Assembly: GCA_023391815.1 (NCBI GenBank)
Contig: JAEWAF010000028.1
Coordinates: forward strand, 1 to 57,068
From: Pseudomonadota bacterium
GTDB lineage: Bacteria > Pseudomonadota > Gammaproteobacteria > Steroidobacterales > Steroidobacteraceae
DNA length: 57,068 bases
Reading direction: 5' to 3'
Shown here: positions 1 through 8,078 of the stretch, piece by piece
How positions within the stretch are numbered: the stretch's first letter is position 1
Layout: every line of letters starts with the position of its first letter
Notes under the pieces: generated by a model
Database searches by the model: none
The model's input: only the letters and a program-made list of their open reading frames with translations
Told to the model about the DNA's origin: nothing
Made by a program: the position numbers and the translations under genes

Positions 1-17
1 GAGGCGGCGACGAGTGA
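1..17 (+). CDS. 3' end of an upstream gene (partial)
   Basis: Only the last codons are inside the window: an in-frame stretch ending Gly-Gly-Asp-Glu and a TGA at 15-17. It lies 10 bases before the lpxK start, so the two are probably co-transcribed. In many gammaproteobacteria the gene before lpxK is msbA or exbD, but nothing here allows a choice. Confidence 0.3.
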
Positions 18-27
18 GGGAGCGCAC

Positions 28-1053
28 TTGATCGACGCCTTCCTCCAGCGGGTCTGGTACGAAGGTCGATCGCAGTGGTTCTCACTGCTCCTGCTGCCGC
101 TATCGTGGTTGTTCGGAATCGTCGCAGGCGTGCGGCGCGTGGCGTATCGTCGGGGTTGGTCACAAACGATTCGAGTCGCGCGCCCGGTGATCGTCGTCGG
201 CAACATCACGGTCGGTGGCACGGGCAAAACTCCGATGACGATCTGGCTCGCCGAGCGGCTGCAATCGCGCGGTGTGCGAGTGGGGATCGTGCTGCGCGGT
301 TATGGTGGCACGTCCACGCAATGGCCCCGCGATGTCACAAAAGACACTTCCGCCGAAGAAGTGGGCGATGAAGCCGTGCTACTGGCGCGACGAACAGGTG
401 CGCTGGTCGTCGCCGGGCCCGATCGAGTCGCAGCTGCCAATCGTGCGATCGAGCGCGGCGCTCAAGTGATCGTGTGCGACGACGGTTTGCAGCACTACCG
501 GCTGGCGCGCAGTCTCGAGATCGCCGTGATCGACGAGCGACGGGGGCTGGGCAATGGCCGACTACTGCCCGCCGGACCGCTACGCGAGCCGCCAGGTCGG
601 TTGAAGAGCGTCGCCTTGAAGGTGCTCACCCGGCGCGCGCAACCGACTCTCTCGAAGACCATACCGAACGCTATCGTAACGACGCCGATGCTCGGCGACG
701 CCATATCGATTGGCACCGGTGAGCGCCGCTCATTGCAGAGTTTTGTCAGCTCTCGAGTGCACGCAATCGCCGGCATCGGCAATCCACAAGCGTTTTTCGA
801 CGCGCTGACCGCCGCGGGTCTGACGATCGACGCGCACCCCTTGCCGGACCACGTCCGGTTGACGGAAGCGCACATTTCCTTCCCGGACGGCGCGCCAGTG
901 CTTATGACCGAGAAGGATGCAGTAAAATGCCCGCCCGGCGCGGCTGCCTCCCGCCTCGCGAACTGCTGGGCCGTGCGCCTGGATGTCGCGATCGACGAGG
1001 CCGACGCGCAAGCCATCGATCGTTTGCTCGATCGCACACTGCCTGCTCAATGA
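28..1053 (+). CDS. lpxK: tetraacyldisaccharide 4'-kinase LpxK
   Basis: Inner-membrane kinase that phosphorylates the 4' position of the lipid A disaccharide precursor in the Raetz pathway. The 341-residue length is normal for the family. A hydrophobic N-terminal anchor (about residues 17-36) is followed by the P-loop GNITVGGTGKTP (residues 58-69) and the family stretch DDGLQHYRL near residue 150. The start is a TTG at 28, preceded by a purine-rich GAGGGAG ribosome site; no ATG or GTG gives a better N-terminus. It is followed 11 bases later by ycaR and then kdsB, the same order as in E. coli, so LPS core/lipid A genes form one operon here. Confidence 0.95.
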   Translation: MIDAFLQRVWYEGRSQWFSLLLLPLSWLFGIVAGVRRVAYRRGWSQTIRVARPVIVVGNITVGGTGKTPMTIWLAERLQSRGVRVGIVLRGYGGTSTQWPRDVTKDTSAEEVGDEAVLLARRTGALVVAGPDRVAAANRAIERGAQVIVCDDGLQHYRLARSLEIAVIDERRGLGNGRLLPAGPLREPPGRLKSVALKVLTRRAQPTLSKTIPNAIVTTPMLGDAISIGTGERRSLQSFVSSRVHAIAGIGNPQAFFDALTAAGLTIDAHPLPDHVRLTEAHISFPDGAPVLMTEKDAVKCPPGAAASRLANCWAVRLDVAIDEADAQAIDRLLDRTLPAQ

Positions 1054-1064
1054 TTGGAGCGTCC

Positions 1065-1253
1065 ATGGACTCCAAATTGCTCGACATTCTGGCCTGTCCG
1101 CTGTGCAAGGGTCCCTTGCAGTATGCGAAGGCTCAGCAACTGCTGATCTGTCGTGCGGATCGGCTCGCCTATCCCATTCGCGACGGCATTCCCGTGATGC
1201 TCGAAGACGAGGCGCGCACGCTCGAGCCGATGGATCCGCTGCTCAAGGATTGA
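1065..1253 (+). CDS. ycaR: Trm112-like small protein YcaR
   Basis: A 62-residue protein of the Trm112/YcaR family (UPF0434). It starts MDSKLLDILACPLCKG, with the CPLC pair near residue 11; the later LICRADRLAYPIRDGIPVM stretch is the family signature. Only three cysteines are visible, so a full four-Cys zinc site is not obvious. The bacterial role is not firmly known; the family is thought to act as a small partner protein. It sits between lpxK and kdsB as in E. coli. The ATG at 1065 follows a GGAG four bases upstream. Confidence 0.9.
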   Translation: MDSKLLDILACPLCKGPLQYAKAQQLLICRADRLAYPIRDGIPVMLEDEARTLEPMDPLLKD

Positions 1254-1254
1254 T

Positions 1255-2034
1255 GTGACCTTCAAAGTCGTCATTCCCGCGCGCTACGCGTCGGCGCGCT
1301 TGCCCGCGAAGCCGTTGTTGGATATCGCCGGCCGGCCGATGATTCAGTGGGTCATTTCGGCAGCCGCGCAGAGCGGTGCCGACGAAGTGCTCGTTGCCAC
1401 CGACGACGAGCGCATCGCCCGGGTCGCCATCGATCCACGTTCGCGACAGTCGATCGCGGTCATGACGAGCGCGAATCATCCTTCGGGCACAGACCGCATC
1501 GCTGAAGTCGCGAGTCAGCGAGGGTGGGAGAAGCGAACCATCGTCGTGAACGTGCAAGGCGACGAGCCGCTGTTGCCGCCGGCGTTGGTGGGGCAGGTGG
1601 CCGGTTTGTTAGAACGCCATCCCGATGCCGCCATCGCGACGTTGTCCACGCCGATCGCCAGCCTGCACGAATTTCTCGATCCGAATGTCGTGAAGGTCGT
1701 GACGGCCCACGATGGAACGGCTTTGTATTTCAGTCGCGCGCCGATTCCGTGGACGCGCGACGGCGCCGTGCAAGGGCTCGCGAGTCAGGTCAGCTTCGCG
1801 GGCGCGCAACGCCACTTGGGAATCTATGCATATCGAGTCGAAGCTTTGCAGAAGGTGACGGCGTTGCCGCCAGCGGAGCTCGAGCTCACCGAGAAGCTGG
1901 AGCAATTGCGCGCCTTGCAAGCGGGAATGAAACTCGTGGTCGCTGTCGCCACTGTGTCGCCGCCCGCCGGCGTGGACACTGAGAGCGATCTGATTCGCGT
2001 GCGCGCCGTGCTGGGTGCGAGCCCGACGTTATAA
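1255..2034 (+). CDS. kdsB: 3-deoxy-manno-octulosonate cytidylyltransferase KdsB
   Basis: Cytoplasmic enzyme that activates KDO with CTP to CMP-KDO for LPS inner-core synthesis. The 259 residues match the family. Visible signatures are the nucleotide-binding start FKVVIPARYASARLPAKPL, the HPSGTDRIAEV motif and VVNVQGDEPLLPP, and FSRAPIPWTRD. The start is GTG at 1255, one base after the ycaR stop, with AAGGA just upstream, so translation is coupled. The stop at 2034 is six bases from the end of the convergent small gene. Confidence 0.96.
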   Translation: MTFKVVIPARYASARLPAKPLLDIAGRPMIQWVISAAAQSGADEVLVATDDERIARVAIDPRSRQSIAVMTSANHPSGTDRIAEVASQRGWEKRTIVVNVQGDEPLLPPALVGQVAGLLERHPDAAIATLSTPIASLHEFLDPNVVKVVTAHDGTALYFSRAPIPWTRDGAVQGLASQVSFAGAQRHLGIYAYRVEALQKVTALPPAELELTEKLEQLRALQAGMKLVVAVATVSPPAGVDTESDLIRVRAVLGASPTL

Positions 2035-2040
2035 ATATAA

Positions 2041-2226
2041 CTACAGCTGCTCGCGGCTCAGTTTCGCGAGCTCCGAGTGATGGGCGGTTTCCAGCACGTC
2101 GCTGTCCCAACGGACCAGCAAATACCCCAGGTCCATCAATCTCAATACCGTGCCGTCGGGAAAATCAGGACGGCGCGGCGCTCTGACTCGATCGCCTTCG
2201 GCGAAGCTATGGGAAGACTTGGGCAT
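2041..2226 (-). CDS. small SH3-like hypothetical protein
   Basis: A 61-residue basic protein starting MPKSSHSFAEGDRVRAP. The pattern GDRVRAP...FPDGTVLRLMDLGYLLVRWD resembles a small SH3/KOW-like beta barrel, in which GDxV and DGxV precede a strand ending in WD. The ATG at 2226 was preferred over two upstream ATGs because GATGAGG lies six bases before it. The gene is convergent with kdsB, six bases apart. Function unknown; a regulatory or nucleic-acid-contact role is only a guess from the fold. Confidence 0.7.
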   Translation of the reverse strand: MPKSSHSFAEGDRVRAPRRPDFPDGTVLRLMDLGYLLVRWDSDVLETAHHSELAKLSREQL

Positions 2227-2442
2227 GAGCCGCCTCATCCATGGCGAATGCAAGAGCGTAGGAAATGGTTCGACCGGGGGAACGAGATAGCGGGGGCATC
2301 ATCGAAGTTGTAATGGCCGTGGCGGCCGAGTGGCGCCTTTGTACGTGGACCGGGTGGCGGCGCCCATTCGCACTTACGATTAGGGGAAGACGCGCGTGCC
2401 GGCTTCAGCAAAGCACGCAGCGGTTGCTGGCGGGCGCCGAAT

Positions 2443-2943
2443 ATGCAATTGATGTCGGGCATGAACGATCGCTATCGAATTTTGTTCGTTTGCATGGGAA
2501 ACATCTGCCGCTCGCCGACGGCGGAAGGCGTGTTTCGTCATGTCCTGCTGAGCAATGCGCCGGATCTACAGATCGATATCGATTCCGCCGGCACGCATGA
2601 CTATCACGTCGGCTCTCCGCCCGATCCTCGCTCGATCGCCGCAGCCAGGCGTCGAGGAATCGATCTGTCGTCACTTCGGGCGCGCATGATCGCGGCCGAA
2701 GACTTCGCTCATTACGATCTGATTCTGGCGATGGACGAGGACAATCTGCGGGAGCTGCGCCGTCGCGCCCCGGCGGCTCATCAGGATCGGATTCGTCTGA
2801 TGATGGAGTTCGCGCCGCATGCGCCGTCGCGCCATGTGCCAGATCCGTATTACGGTGGCTCGCAGGGCTTCGAGGATGTGTTGGATTTGCTGGAAGAAGC
2901 AGCGCAGGGCCTGCTGGCCGAGCTGCGCGCGATGCGCCGATAA
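2443..2943 (+). CDS. low-molecular-weight protein tyrosine phosphatase
   Basis: A cytosolic phosphatase of the LMW-PTP/arsenate reductase superfamily. The active-site loop CMGNICRSPT (C-X5-R, Cys17 to Arg23) is near the N-terminus, and the acid motif DPYYGG is near residue 135, as in active enzymes. The 166 residues include six that may lie before the real start; the third ATG (2461, MNDRYRILF) aligns better with the family but no start has a strong ribosome site. It stands alone, not beside exopolysaccharide or tyrosine-kinase genes, so its substrate cannot be read from context. Confidence 0.9.
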   Translation: MQLMSGMNDRYRILFVCMGNICRSPTAEGVFRHVLLSNAPDLQIDIDSAGTHDYHVGSPPDPRSIAAARRRGIDLSSLRARMIAAEDFAHYDLILAMDEDNLRELRRRAPAAHQDRIRLMMEFAPHAPSRHVPDPYYGGSQGFEDVLDLLEEAAQGLLAELRAMRR

Positions 2944-2944
2944 A

Positions 2945-2976
2945 CAAAAAGGCCGGCGTCGACGGCCGGCCTTTTG
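2945..2976. terminator. bidirectional intrinsic terminator
   Basis: A 9-bp stem AAGGCCGGC / GCCGGCCTT with a 7-base loop is flanked by A-run and T-run on opposite sides. It therefore works for both the phosphatase gene (+) and rne (-), which converge here. Confidence 0.85.
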
Positions 2977-2997
2977 TTTCAATCCACGAGAGCCCGT

Positions 2998-5691
2998 TTA
3001 CTCTTCGCGGCGTGGGCCACCCGCGCCACCCCACGAGCTGCTGCCGCTCGACGGCGAAGAGCTCCACACGGTGTATTTGTCGGCACCGCTCGACGCCGCC
3101 GGCGCGTGAGATTCAGACTCACGGGGCTTCGGCGCTGGAGGCGGGGACGACTCGCTCGAATGTTCGCGAGGCGGCGCATGTTCACGCGGCGCTTCGGAGC
3201 GAGGCTGAGATTCGTGACGGCTCGGCGCACCGCCGCCGAAATCACCGCCACCCGAGCTCGTTTCACGAGGCGCACTCGGAGCGTGGTCGCCAGACGATCC
3301 GCCACCGTCGCCGCCATGCGCGTGGCTTTCACCACCGCCATGACGGCCACCGTCACCGCCATGCGCGTGGCTTTCGCCACCGCCATGACGGCCACCGTCG
3401 CCGCCATGCGCGTGGCTTTCGCCACCATGACGGCCACCCTCACTGCCATGCGCGTGGCCTTCGCCGCCGCCGTGGCCATCGTCACCGCCGCGACCGCGAC
3501 CACGACGACGCCGGCCACGACGACCGCGTCCGCCGCGCTCGCCACGTTCGCCACGTTCGCCAGAGCGTTGCGCGTCACCGCTTTGAGCCGCTGCCGGCGC
3601 AGCCGGAGCCGCACCTTCGGCGGAAGCAGCAGCGGGAGCCGCGGGCGCTCGTTGAGCTTGCTGTTGCTGACGCTGCTGTTGTTGGGAACGACCGCCACCT
3701 TCGTGGCGACCGCCTTCAGCGGATTGCTCGCGCGGCTTGCGATCTTGCCGTTGCTGTTGACCGTCACGGCGAGCTTCCTGCGCGGGCTTGTCCGCACGTT
3801 GTTCCTGCTTGCCGCCGCGATCACGATCCCGCGAGCCGCGGCCCTGACGATCACGATCACCGCCGCGGTCACGGCCATGACGATCGCGGTCGCGACGATG
3901 GCCGCCCTCGGAGCGAGAACGCGAAGCTTCGCGACGTGCCGGTTCGGCAACAGGTGCGGGCGGCGCGCCCGTGCCGAAGAAGAAGCGCCACAGCTTCACG
4001 AAGATGCCGATCTGCTCGACCGGCTCGGGCTTCGGCGGCGGCGCGATGGTCGTTTCCATCGCGATGGTGGGCGGCGGCGGAATCGACGGTACGGTCGAGG
4101 TCACCACGGCCGGTTGAGCCGCGGCGGCGCGCTCTTCGCGCTTGGCGATTTCTTCAGCGGACGGTTGGGGAGCGACCGGAATCTGATGGCTGACCGCCGA
4201 ATTCTCCGGCAAGCCGGCCTCGTCATCGCGCACACGGCGGATTTCGTACGCCGGCGTTTCCATGTACTTGTTCGGCACCATCACCACTTGCACGGCGCTC
4301 TTGTGCTCGATGTTGTTGAGCCACTCGCGCTTCTCATTCATGAGATACGTGGCGACTTCCACCGGCAGCTGTGCAATGACTTTGACGGTGCGGTCCTTGC
4401 GCGCCTCTTCGCCGATCAGGCGCAACAGGGCGAGGGCGAGCGAGTCGACGCTGCGGATCGAGCCCATGCCGTTACAGCGAGGGCAGTTGATGCTGGCGGA
4501 CTCACCGATCGACGGACGCAGACGCTGACGTGACAGCTCGAGCAGACCGAAGCGGGAGATGCGGCCGATCTGAATGCGGGCGCGATCCTGTTTCACGGCG
4601 TCGCGCAGGCGATCTTCGACGGCGCGCTGATTCTTCTGCGACTCCATGTCGATGAAGTCGATCACGATCAGGCCGCCGAGGTCGCGCAAGCGCAGCTGAC
4701 GCGCGATTTCGTCGGCCGCTTCGAGATTGGTATTGAGCGCGGTGGTTTCGATATCGCCGCCGCGCGTGGCGCGGGCGGAGTTGATGTCGATGGAGACCAG
4801 CGCTTCGGTCGGGTCGATGACGATCGAGCCGCCCGAGGGCAGGTTGACCTTGTGGGAGTGCGCGGACTCGATCTGGTTCTCGATCTGGAAACGCGTGAAC
4901 AACGGCACGCTGTCTTCGTAGAACTTCAGCTTGCGCAGGCCCGCGGGCATGAAGCGCTGCATGTACTGCTGCGCCTCGGCGTAGATCTCCTGGTTGTCGA
5001 TCAGGATCTCGCCGATGTCATCCGACAGGTAGTCGCGCAGCGCGCGGATGATGGCTTTGGATTCCTGGTAGATCAGGAACGGCGCGGGCTTGCCTTCGGC
5101 GGCGCTGGCCACCGCGTTCCAGACTTCCTTCAAGTTGTCCAAGTCCCACTGCAATTCTTCGGCGGAGCGGCCGACGCCGGCGGTGCGCACGATGGCGCCC
5201 ATGCCGTCGGGAATCTGGACCTGGTCGAGGGCTTCGCGCAGTTGCTCGCGATCTTCACCTTCGATTCGACGCGACACGCCGCCGGCGCGCGCGTTGTTCG
5301 GCATCAGGACCAGGAAGCGGCCGGCGAGACTGATGAACGTGGTGAGCGCGGCGCCTTTGTTGCCGCGTTCTTCTTTTTCGACCTGGACGATGACTTCCTG
5401 GCCTTCACTGAGCAGCTCGCGAATATTGGCGCGACCGCCGGGCGCCTGGCCGTCCTTGAAATACTCGCGAGAGACTTCCTTCAGCGGCAGAAAACCGTGA
5501 CGCTCCGCGCCGTAGTCGACGAAGCAGGCTTCCAGGCTGGGCTCGACGCGAGTGATGCGTCCTTTATATACGTTGGCTTTCTTCTGTTCCCGTGACGGGA
5601 CTTCTACATCCAGGTCGTAAATGCGTTGTCCATCAACCAGTGCGACACGCAACTCCTCTTCCTGAGTCGCGTTGACTAACATTCTCTTCAT
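2998..5691 (-). CDS. rne: ribonuclease E
   Basis: Main endoribonuclease for mRNA decay and rRNA/tRNA processing, on the inner face of the membrane. The 897 residues comprise the catalytic half (MKRMLVNATQEEELRVALVD start; S1 domain about 35-120; catalytic SIDINSARATRG and IVIDFIDME acidic residues about 295-345; zinc-link CPRCNGMG near 405) and a long disordered C-terminal half. The C-half is unusual: Arg/Glu-rich RNA-binding stretches, then a Gly/His-rich region built from a 15-residue repeat, then a short hydrophobic end containing YTVWSSSP that could be a partner-binding motif (inference). The ATG at 5691 has AGAAGGG upstream. Divergence from rluC is conserved in gammaproteobacteria. Confidence 0.97.
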   Translation of the reverse strand: MKRMLVNATQEEELRVALVDGQRIYDLDVEVPSREQKKANVYKGRITRVEPSLEACFVDYGAERHGFLPLKEVSREYFKDGQAPGGRANIRELLSEGQEVIVQVEKEERGNKGAALTTFISLAGRFLVLMPNNARAGGVSRRIEGEDREQLREALDQVQIPDGMGAIVRTAGVGRSAEELQWDLDNLKEVWNAVASAAEGKPAPFLIYQESKAIIRALRDYLSDDIGEILIDNQEIYAEAQQYMQRFMPAGLRKLKFYEDSVPLFTRFQIENQIESAHSHKVNLPSGGSIVIDPTEALVSIDINSARATRGGDIETTALNTNLEAADEIARQLRLRDLGGLIVIDFIDMESQKNQRAVEDRLRDAVKQDRARIQIGRISRFGLLELSRQRLRPSIGESASINCPRCNGMGSIRSVDSLALALLRLIGEEARKDRTVKVIAQLPVEVATYLMNEKREWLNNIEHKSAVQVVMVPNKYMETPAYEIRRVRDDEAGLPENSAVSHQIPVAPQPSAEEIAKREERAAAAQPAVVTSTVPSIPPPPTIAMETTIAPPPKPEPVEQIGIFVKLWRFFFGTGAPPAPVAEPARREASRSRSEGGHRRDRDRHGRDRGGDRDRQGRGSRDRDRGGKQEQRADKPAQEARRDGQQQRQDRKPREQSAEGGRHEGGGRSQQQQRQQQQAQRAPAAPAAASAEGAAPAAPAAAQSGDAQRSGERGERGERGGRGRRGRRRRGRGRGGDDGHGGGEGHAHGSEGGRHGGESHAHGGDGGRHGGGESHAHGGDGGRHGGGESHAHGGDGGGSSGDHAPSAPRETSSGGGDFGGGAPSRHESQPRSEAPREHAPPREHSSESSPPPAPKPRESESHAPAASSGADKYTVWSSSPSSGSSSWGGAGGPRREE
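3301..3480 (-). repeat. 45-bp tandem repeat inside rne
   Basis: Units beginning GCCATGCGCGTGGC (+ strand) occur at 3313, 3358, 3403 and 3445, spaced 45, 45 and 42 bases. They encode the 15-residue unit GGDGGRHGGGESHAH in the RNase E tail, one copy losing a glycine. The near-identity of the DNA units shows recent duplication. Confidence 0.9.
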
Positions 5692-6167
5692 GAGGCCCTT
5701 CTAAGGATTCAAGGGCCGGGCGAGCACGCACGGCGGGCGCGAGCCACAATGGCAGGGAGGAGCGATCGGGGAATGTCTTCATCCGATGTTGCCTGCGCGG
5801 ACCCCTGGTGTAATACCGGGAAGATCCGGCGCGTTTTTTATCCTGTCGCTTTGGCGTCCCGCTCGTAAGCGTTGGCGGTCGACCCGGAATACGAGGTGCG
5901 TCATTCCGGCATCGCCGTTCGCGCGGCCGAGCGATGGTCTGCGACCCTGACAGGTCTGAGCAGAACCAACTAAGATGCGGCGCCTTCGGAAGCGTTGCCC
6001 ACGAATGTGCCGCGTATCGGTACGCGTGCGGCGCTCGACTGATCGGTGTCTGAAGATCTGTGTCTGGACGCGCGCGAACCTGAAATCGTCGCGGAACATA
6101 TCACAGGCAATTTCCCCAATCAATGGTCAATCAATAAGTTACGAGCGCTTCTCAAAGTCTCCCCCGC
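5692..6167. other. rne-rluC divergent intergenic region
   Basis: A 476-base region between the two start codons. It should hold the rne promoter and its 5' leader (RNase E autoregulates through a long leader in E. coli) and the rluC promoter. I see a plausible sigma-70 site for rluC (listed separately) and a T6 run at 5834, but no conserved rne hairpins that I could confirm by eye, and no credible gene. Confidence 0.6.
5947..5976 (+). promoter_or_regulatory. candidate sigma-70 promoter for rluC
   Basis: CTGACA (5947-5952) and TAAGAT (5971-5976) are separated by 18 bases. Transcription would start about 185 bases before rluC, leaving a long leader. Confidence 0.4.
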
Positions 6168-7193
6168 ATGCCTGGCGCCGCACCCGTGAATTCCACCGAC
6201 GACGATTCCTCTGCCCGATCATTGCCTAAGACCGCTTCCGGCCCTGGTGTCAGCTATGTAGAGGCGACCGAAGGCGATGCCGGACAGCGCATCGACAACT
6301 TCCTGAGCCGGATTTTGAAGGATGTGCCGCGGAGCCTGATTTACCGCATTTTGCGCACCGGAGAGGTGCGGGTGAATGGCAAGCGCGCCAAGCCGGAAAC
6401 GCGGCTGGCCGAGGGCGATCGGATTCGTCTGCCACCCCTGCAGCGGAAAACCGACGAGCAGCGTGCGGCCGAACGGAGCGCGCCGTCGCGCTCACTTCGC
6501 GAGTTCGTCGCGAGTGCCATCGTTCATGAAGATCGAGATTTGATCGTCGTGAACAAGCCGGCGGGCGTGGCGGTACATGGAGGCAGCGGATTGAATGCCG
6601 GCGTGATTGAGGCGCTGCGGGCGACCCGGCCCGAATTGAAAGAGCTCGAGCTGGTGCATCGGTTGGATCGGGACACCAGCGGCGTGCTCATGATCGCTAA
6701 ACGCCGGGCGGTGCTTCGCGAGTTGCACGCATTATTAAGAGAGCGCGATATGGAGAAGCGCTATCTGGCGCTGGTGGTCGGGCGCTGGCCGTTCGGCACC
6801 AAGACCATCGACCTGCCGCTGAAGACCAATCTGAAGCAGGGCGGGGAGCGAGTGGTGCGCGTGCATGCCGAGGGTCAGCAGGCGATCACCACGTTCAAGC
6901 CGCTTCAGCATTTCGGCAAGCTTGCCACGTTGCTGGATATTTCGTTGGGCACGGGCCGCACGCATCAGATTCGGGTGCACGCTGCGCACGCCGGTTATCC
7001 GATCGCGGGCGATGAGAAGTACGGCGATCGCGAGCGGGATGCGAAGCTGAAGCCTTATGGATTGCAGCGAATGTTCCTGCACGCGCAGTCGCTGAGCTTC
7101 GAGCGCAAAGGTGCAAGGCCCTTCACCGTGAGCGCGCCGCCACCGCCTGACTGGCAGGCGGTGATCGACAAATTGAAAGAGGGGCTGAAATAG
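6168..7193 (+). CDS. rluC: 23S rRNA pseudouridine synthase RluC
   Basis: Pseudouridine synthase of the RluA family, acting in E. coli on 23S rRNA positions 955, 2504 and 2580. An S4 RNA-binding domain (about residues 40-100, with GQRIDNFLSRILKDVPRSLIYR) precedes the catalytic domain, whose motif HRLDRDTSGVLMIAK carries the catalytic Asp. The later GRTHQIRVHAAHAGYPIAGD is the family's second signature. The 341 residues fit. Choice of RluC over RluD rests on the divergent rne neighbour. The ATG at 6168 gives a 30-residue N-terminal extension before the S4 domain. Confidence 0.94.
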   Translation: MPGAAPVNSTDDDSSARSLPKTASGPGVSYVEATEGDAGQRIDNFLSRILKDVPRSLIYRILRTGEVRVNGKRAKPETRLAEGDRIRLPPLQRKTDEQRAAERSAPSRSLREFVASAIVHEDRDLIVVNKPAGVAVHGGSGLNAGVIEALRATRPELKELELVHRLDRDTSGVLMIAKRRAVLRELHALLRERDMEKRYLALVVGRWPFGTKTIDLPLKTNLKQGGERVVRVHAEGQQAITTFKPLQHFGKLATLLDISLGTGRTHQIRVHAAHAGYPIAGDEKYGDRERDAKLKPYGLQRMFLHAQSLSFERKGARPFTVSAPPPPDWQAVIDKLKEGLK

Positions 7194-7200
7194 AGAGCCC

Positions 7201-7266
7201 GGGTACATGGATGTACCCCGCCGCCACGGGCGGCGGGTGAGCGGCAAAAGTCACGCCTTTTGCCGC
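7201..7266. repeat. cassette of three consecutive perfect hairpins
   Basis: Three perfect inverted repeats follow each other without gaps larger than three bases: GGGTACAT-2-ATGTACCC (7201-7218), CCCGCCGCC-3-GGCGGCGGG (7217-7237) and GCGGCAAAAG-6-CTTTTGCCGC (7241-7266). It lies between the convergent rluC and maf genes. No T-run follows, so it is not a simple intrinsic terminator. The arrangement resembles a composite REP-like dispersed repeat, which cannot be confirmed from one copy. Confidence 0.75.
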
Positions 7267-7308
7267 CTCGCCATGAGGTCGTGGCAGGATGCCTGATCCC
7301 AAATGTTA

Positions 7309-7914
7309 TCAGGGCAGGTCGAAGCCGTTGCGGCGAAGCGCGCCGGCCAGCCAGATCAGCGGCAGTCCGATCAGCGCGGTCGGGTCTTGCGACTCGATTC
7401 GATTGAACAGCGTGATGCCGAGCGTTTCGACTTTGAATCCGCCGGCGCAGTCGTACGGCTTGTCGCGCATGACGTAGCGCTTGATTTCGTCCTCGCCGAG
7501 CTGACGGAAATGCACCGTGGTCAGGTCGACGTGACCTTCGTTGGTGCTCGAAGTCGTGTTGATGACATGAACGGCGGTGTGAAACACCACGCGCTGATTG
7601 CTCAGCGACTTGAGCTGAGCGATGGCGCGCTCGCCCGAGCCGGGTTTACCAAGAACGTCCCGACCGCACAGGGCCAGCTGGTCCGAGCCGATGATCAGGC
7701 TGTTGGTATGACGGCGGGCGACCGCTTCGGCCTTGGCCCGGGCCAACCGCTGCACCAGGTCCACGGCCGACTCGCCGGGGAGCGGTTCCTCGTCGACATT
7801 GGAGGCCGCCACCGTGAACGGAATCCCTAGCCGTTCCAGCAGTTGCCGTCGATAAGTGGAGGTGGATGCGAGCACCAGCCGGAGCGGGCTCGAGGGGGCG
7901 ACGGGGCGGGTCAT
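7309..7914 (-). CDS. yceF: Maf-family nucleotide pyrophosphatase (YceF type)
   Basis: House-cleaning pyrophosphatase that hydrolyses modified nucleotides; the YceF subfamily prefers 7-methyl-GTP. The 201 residues carry the start RLVLASTSTYRRQLLERLG, the DEEPLPGES segment and GSDQLA. The later CAGGFKVETLG motif and the I-E-S-Q-D-P-T-A-L-I-G-L-P ending are family hallmarks. The ATG at 7914 (AGGAT upstream) was chosen; longer open frame upstream has no family homology. Divergent position next to yceD-rpmF-plsX matches E. coli yceF. Confidence 0.93.
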   Translation of the reverse strand: MTRPVAPSSPLRLVLASTSTYRRQLLERLGIPFTVAASNVDEEPLPGESAVDLVQRLARAKAEAVARRHTNSLIIGSDQLALCGRDVLGKPGSGERAIAQLKSLSNQRVVFHTAVHVINTTSSTNEGHVDLTTVHFRQLGEDEIKRYVMRDKPYDCAGGFKVETLGITLFNRIESQDPTALIGLPLIWLAGALRRNGFDLP

Positions 7915-8010
7915 GGCCGATCCTGAGGCCGCAACCGGGCCGTGACTGTGAACCCGGCGGCGGGCCGGATTACAAGCTGTGAGAAAACAAACATTTACGC
8001 CTTTCTTTTT

Positions 8011-8039
8011 TTGACACCATGGGGGGTCGCCGCTAGTAT
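8011..8039 (+). promoter_or_regulatory. strong sigma-70 promoter of yceD-rpmF-plsX
   Basis: Perfect TTGACA (8011-8016), a 17-base spacer and TAGTAT (8034-8039). The predicted start of transcription is near 8046, which bears on the choice of the yceD start codon. Confidence 0.8.
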
Positions 8040-8078
8040 ACGCGCCCCATGCCGCGACCCCCGGCCCAAGAGATAGCT

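Noticed and set aside
3301..3480. CRISPR-like array in rne
   Set aside because: Units are contiguous without spacers and are an in-frame protein repeat. The same holds for 46768-46947.
2974..4533. 519-codon frame on the plus strand opposite rne
   Set aside because: Product is Arg/Ala/Thr-rich and mirrors the RNase E repeats; rne has full homology on the other strand.
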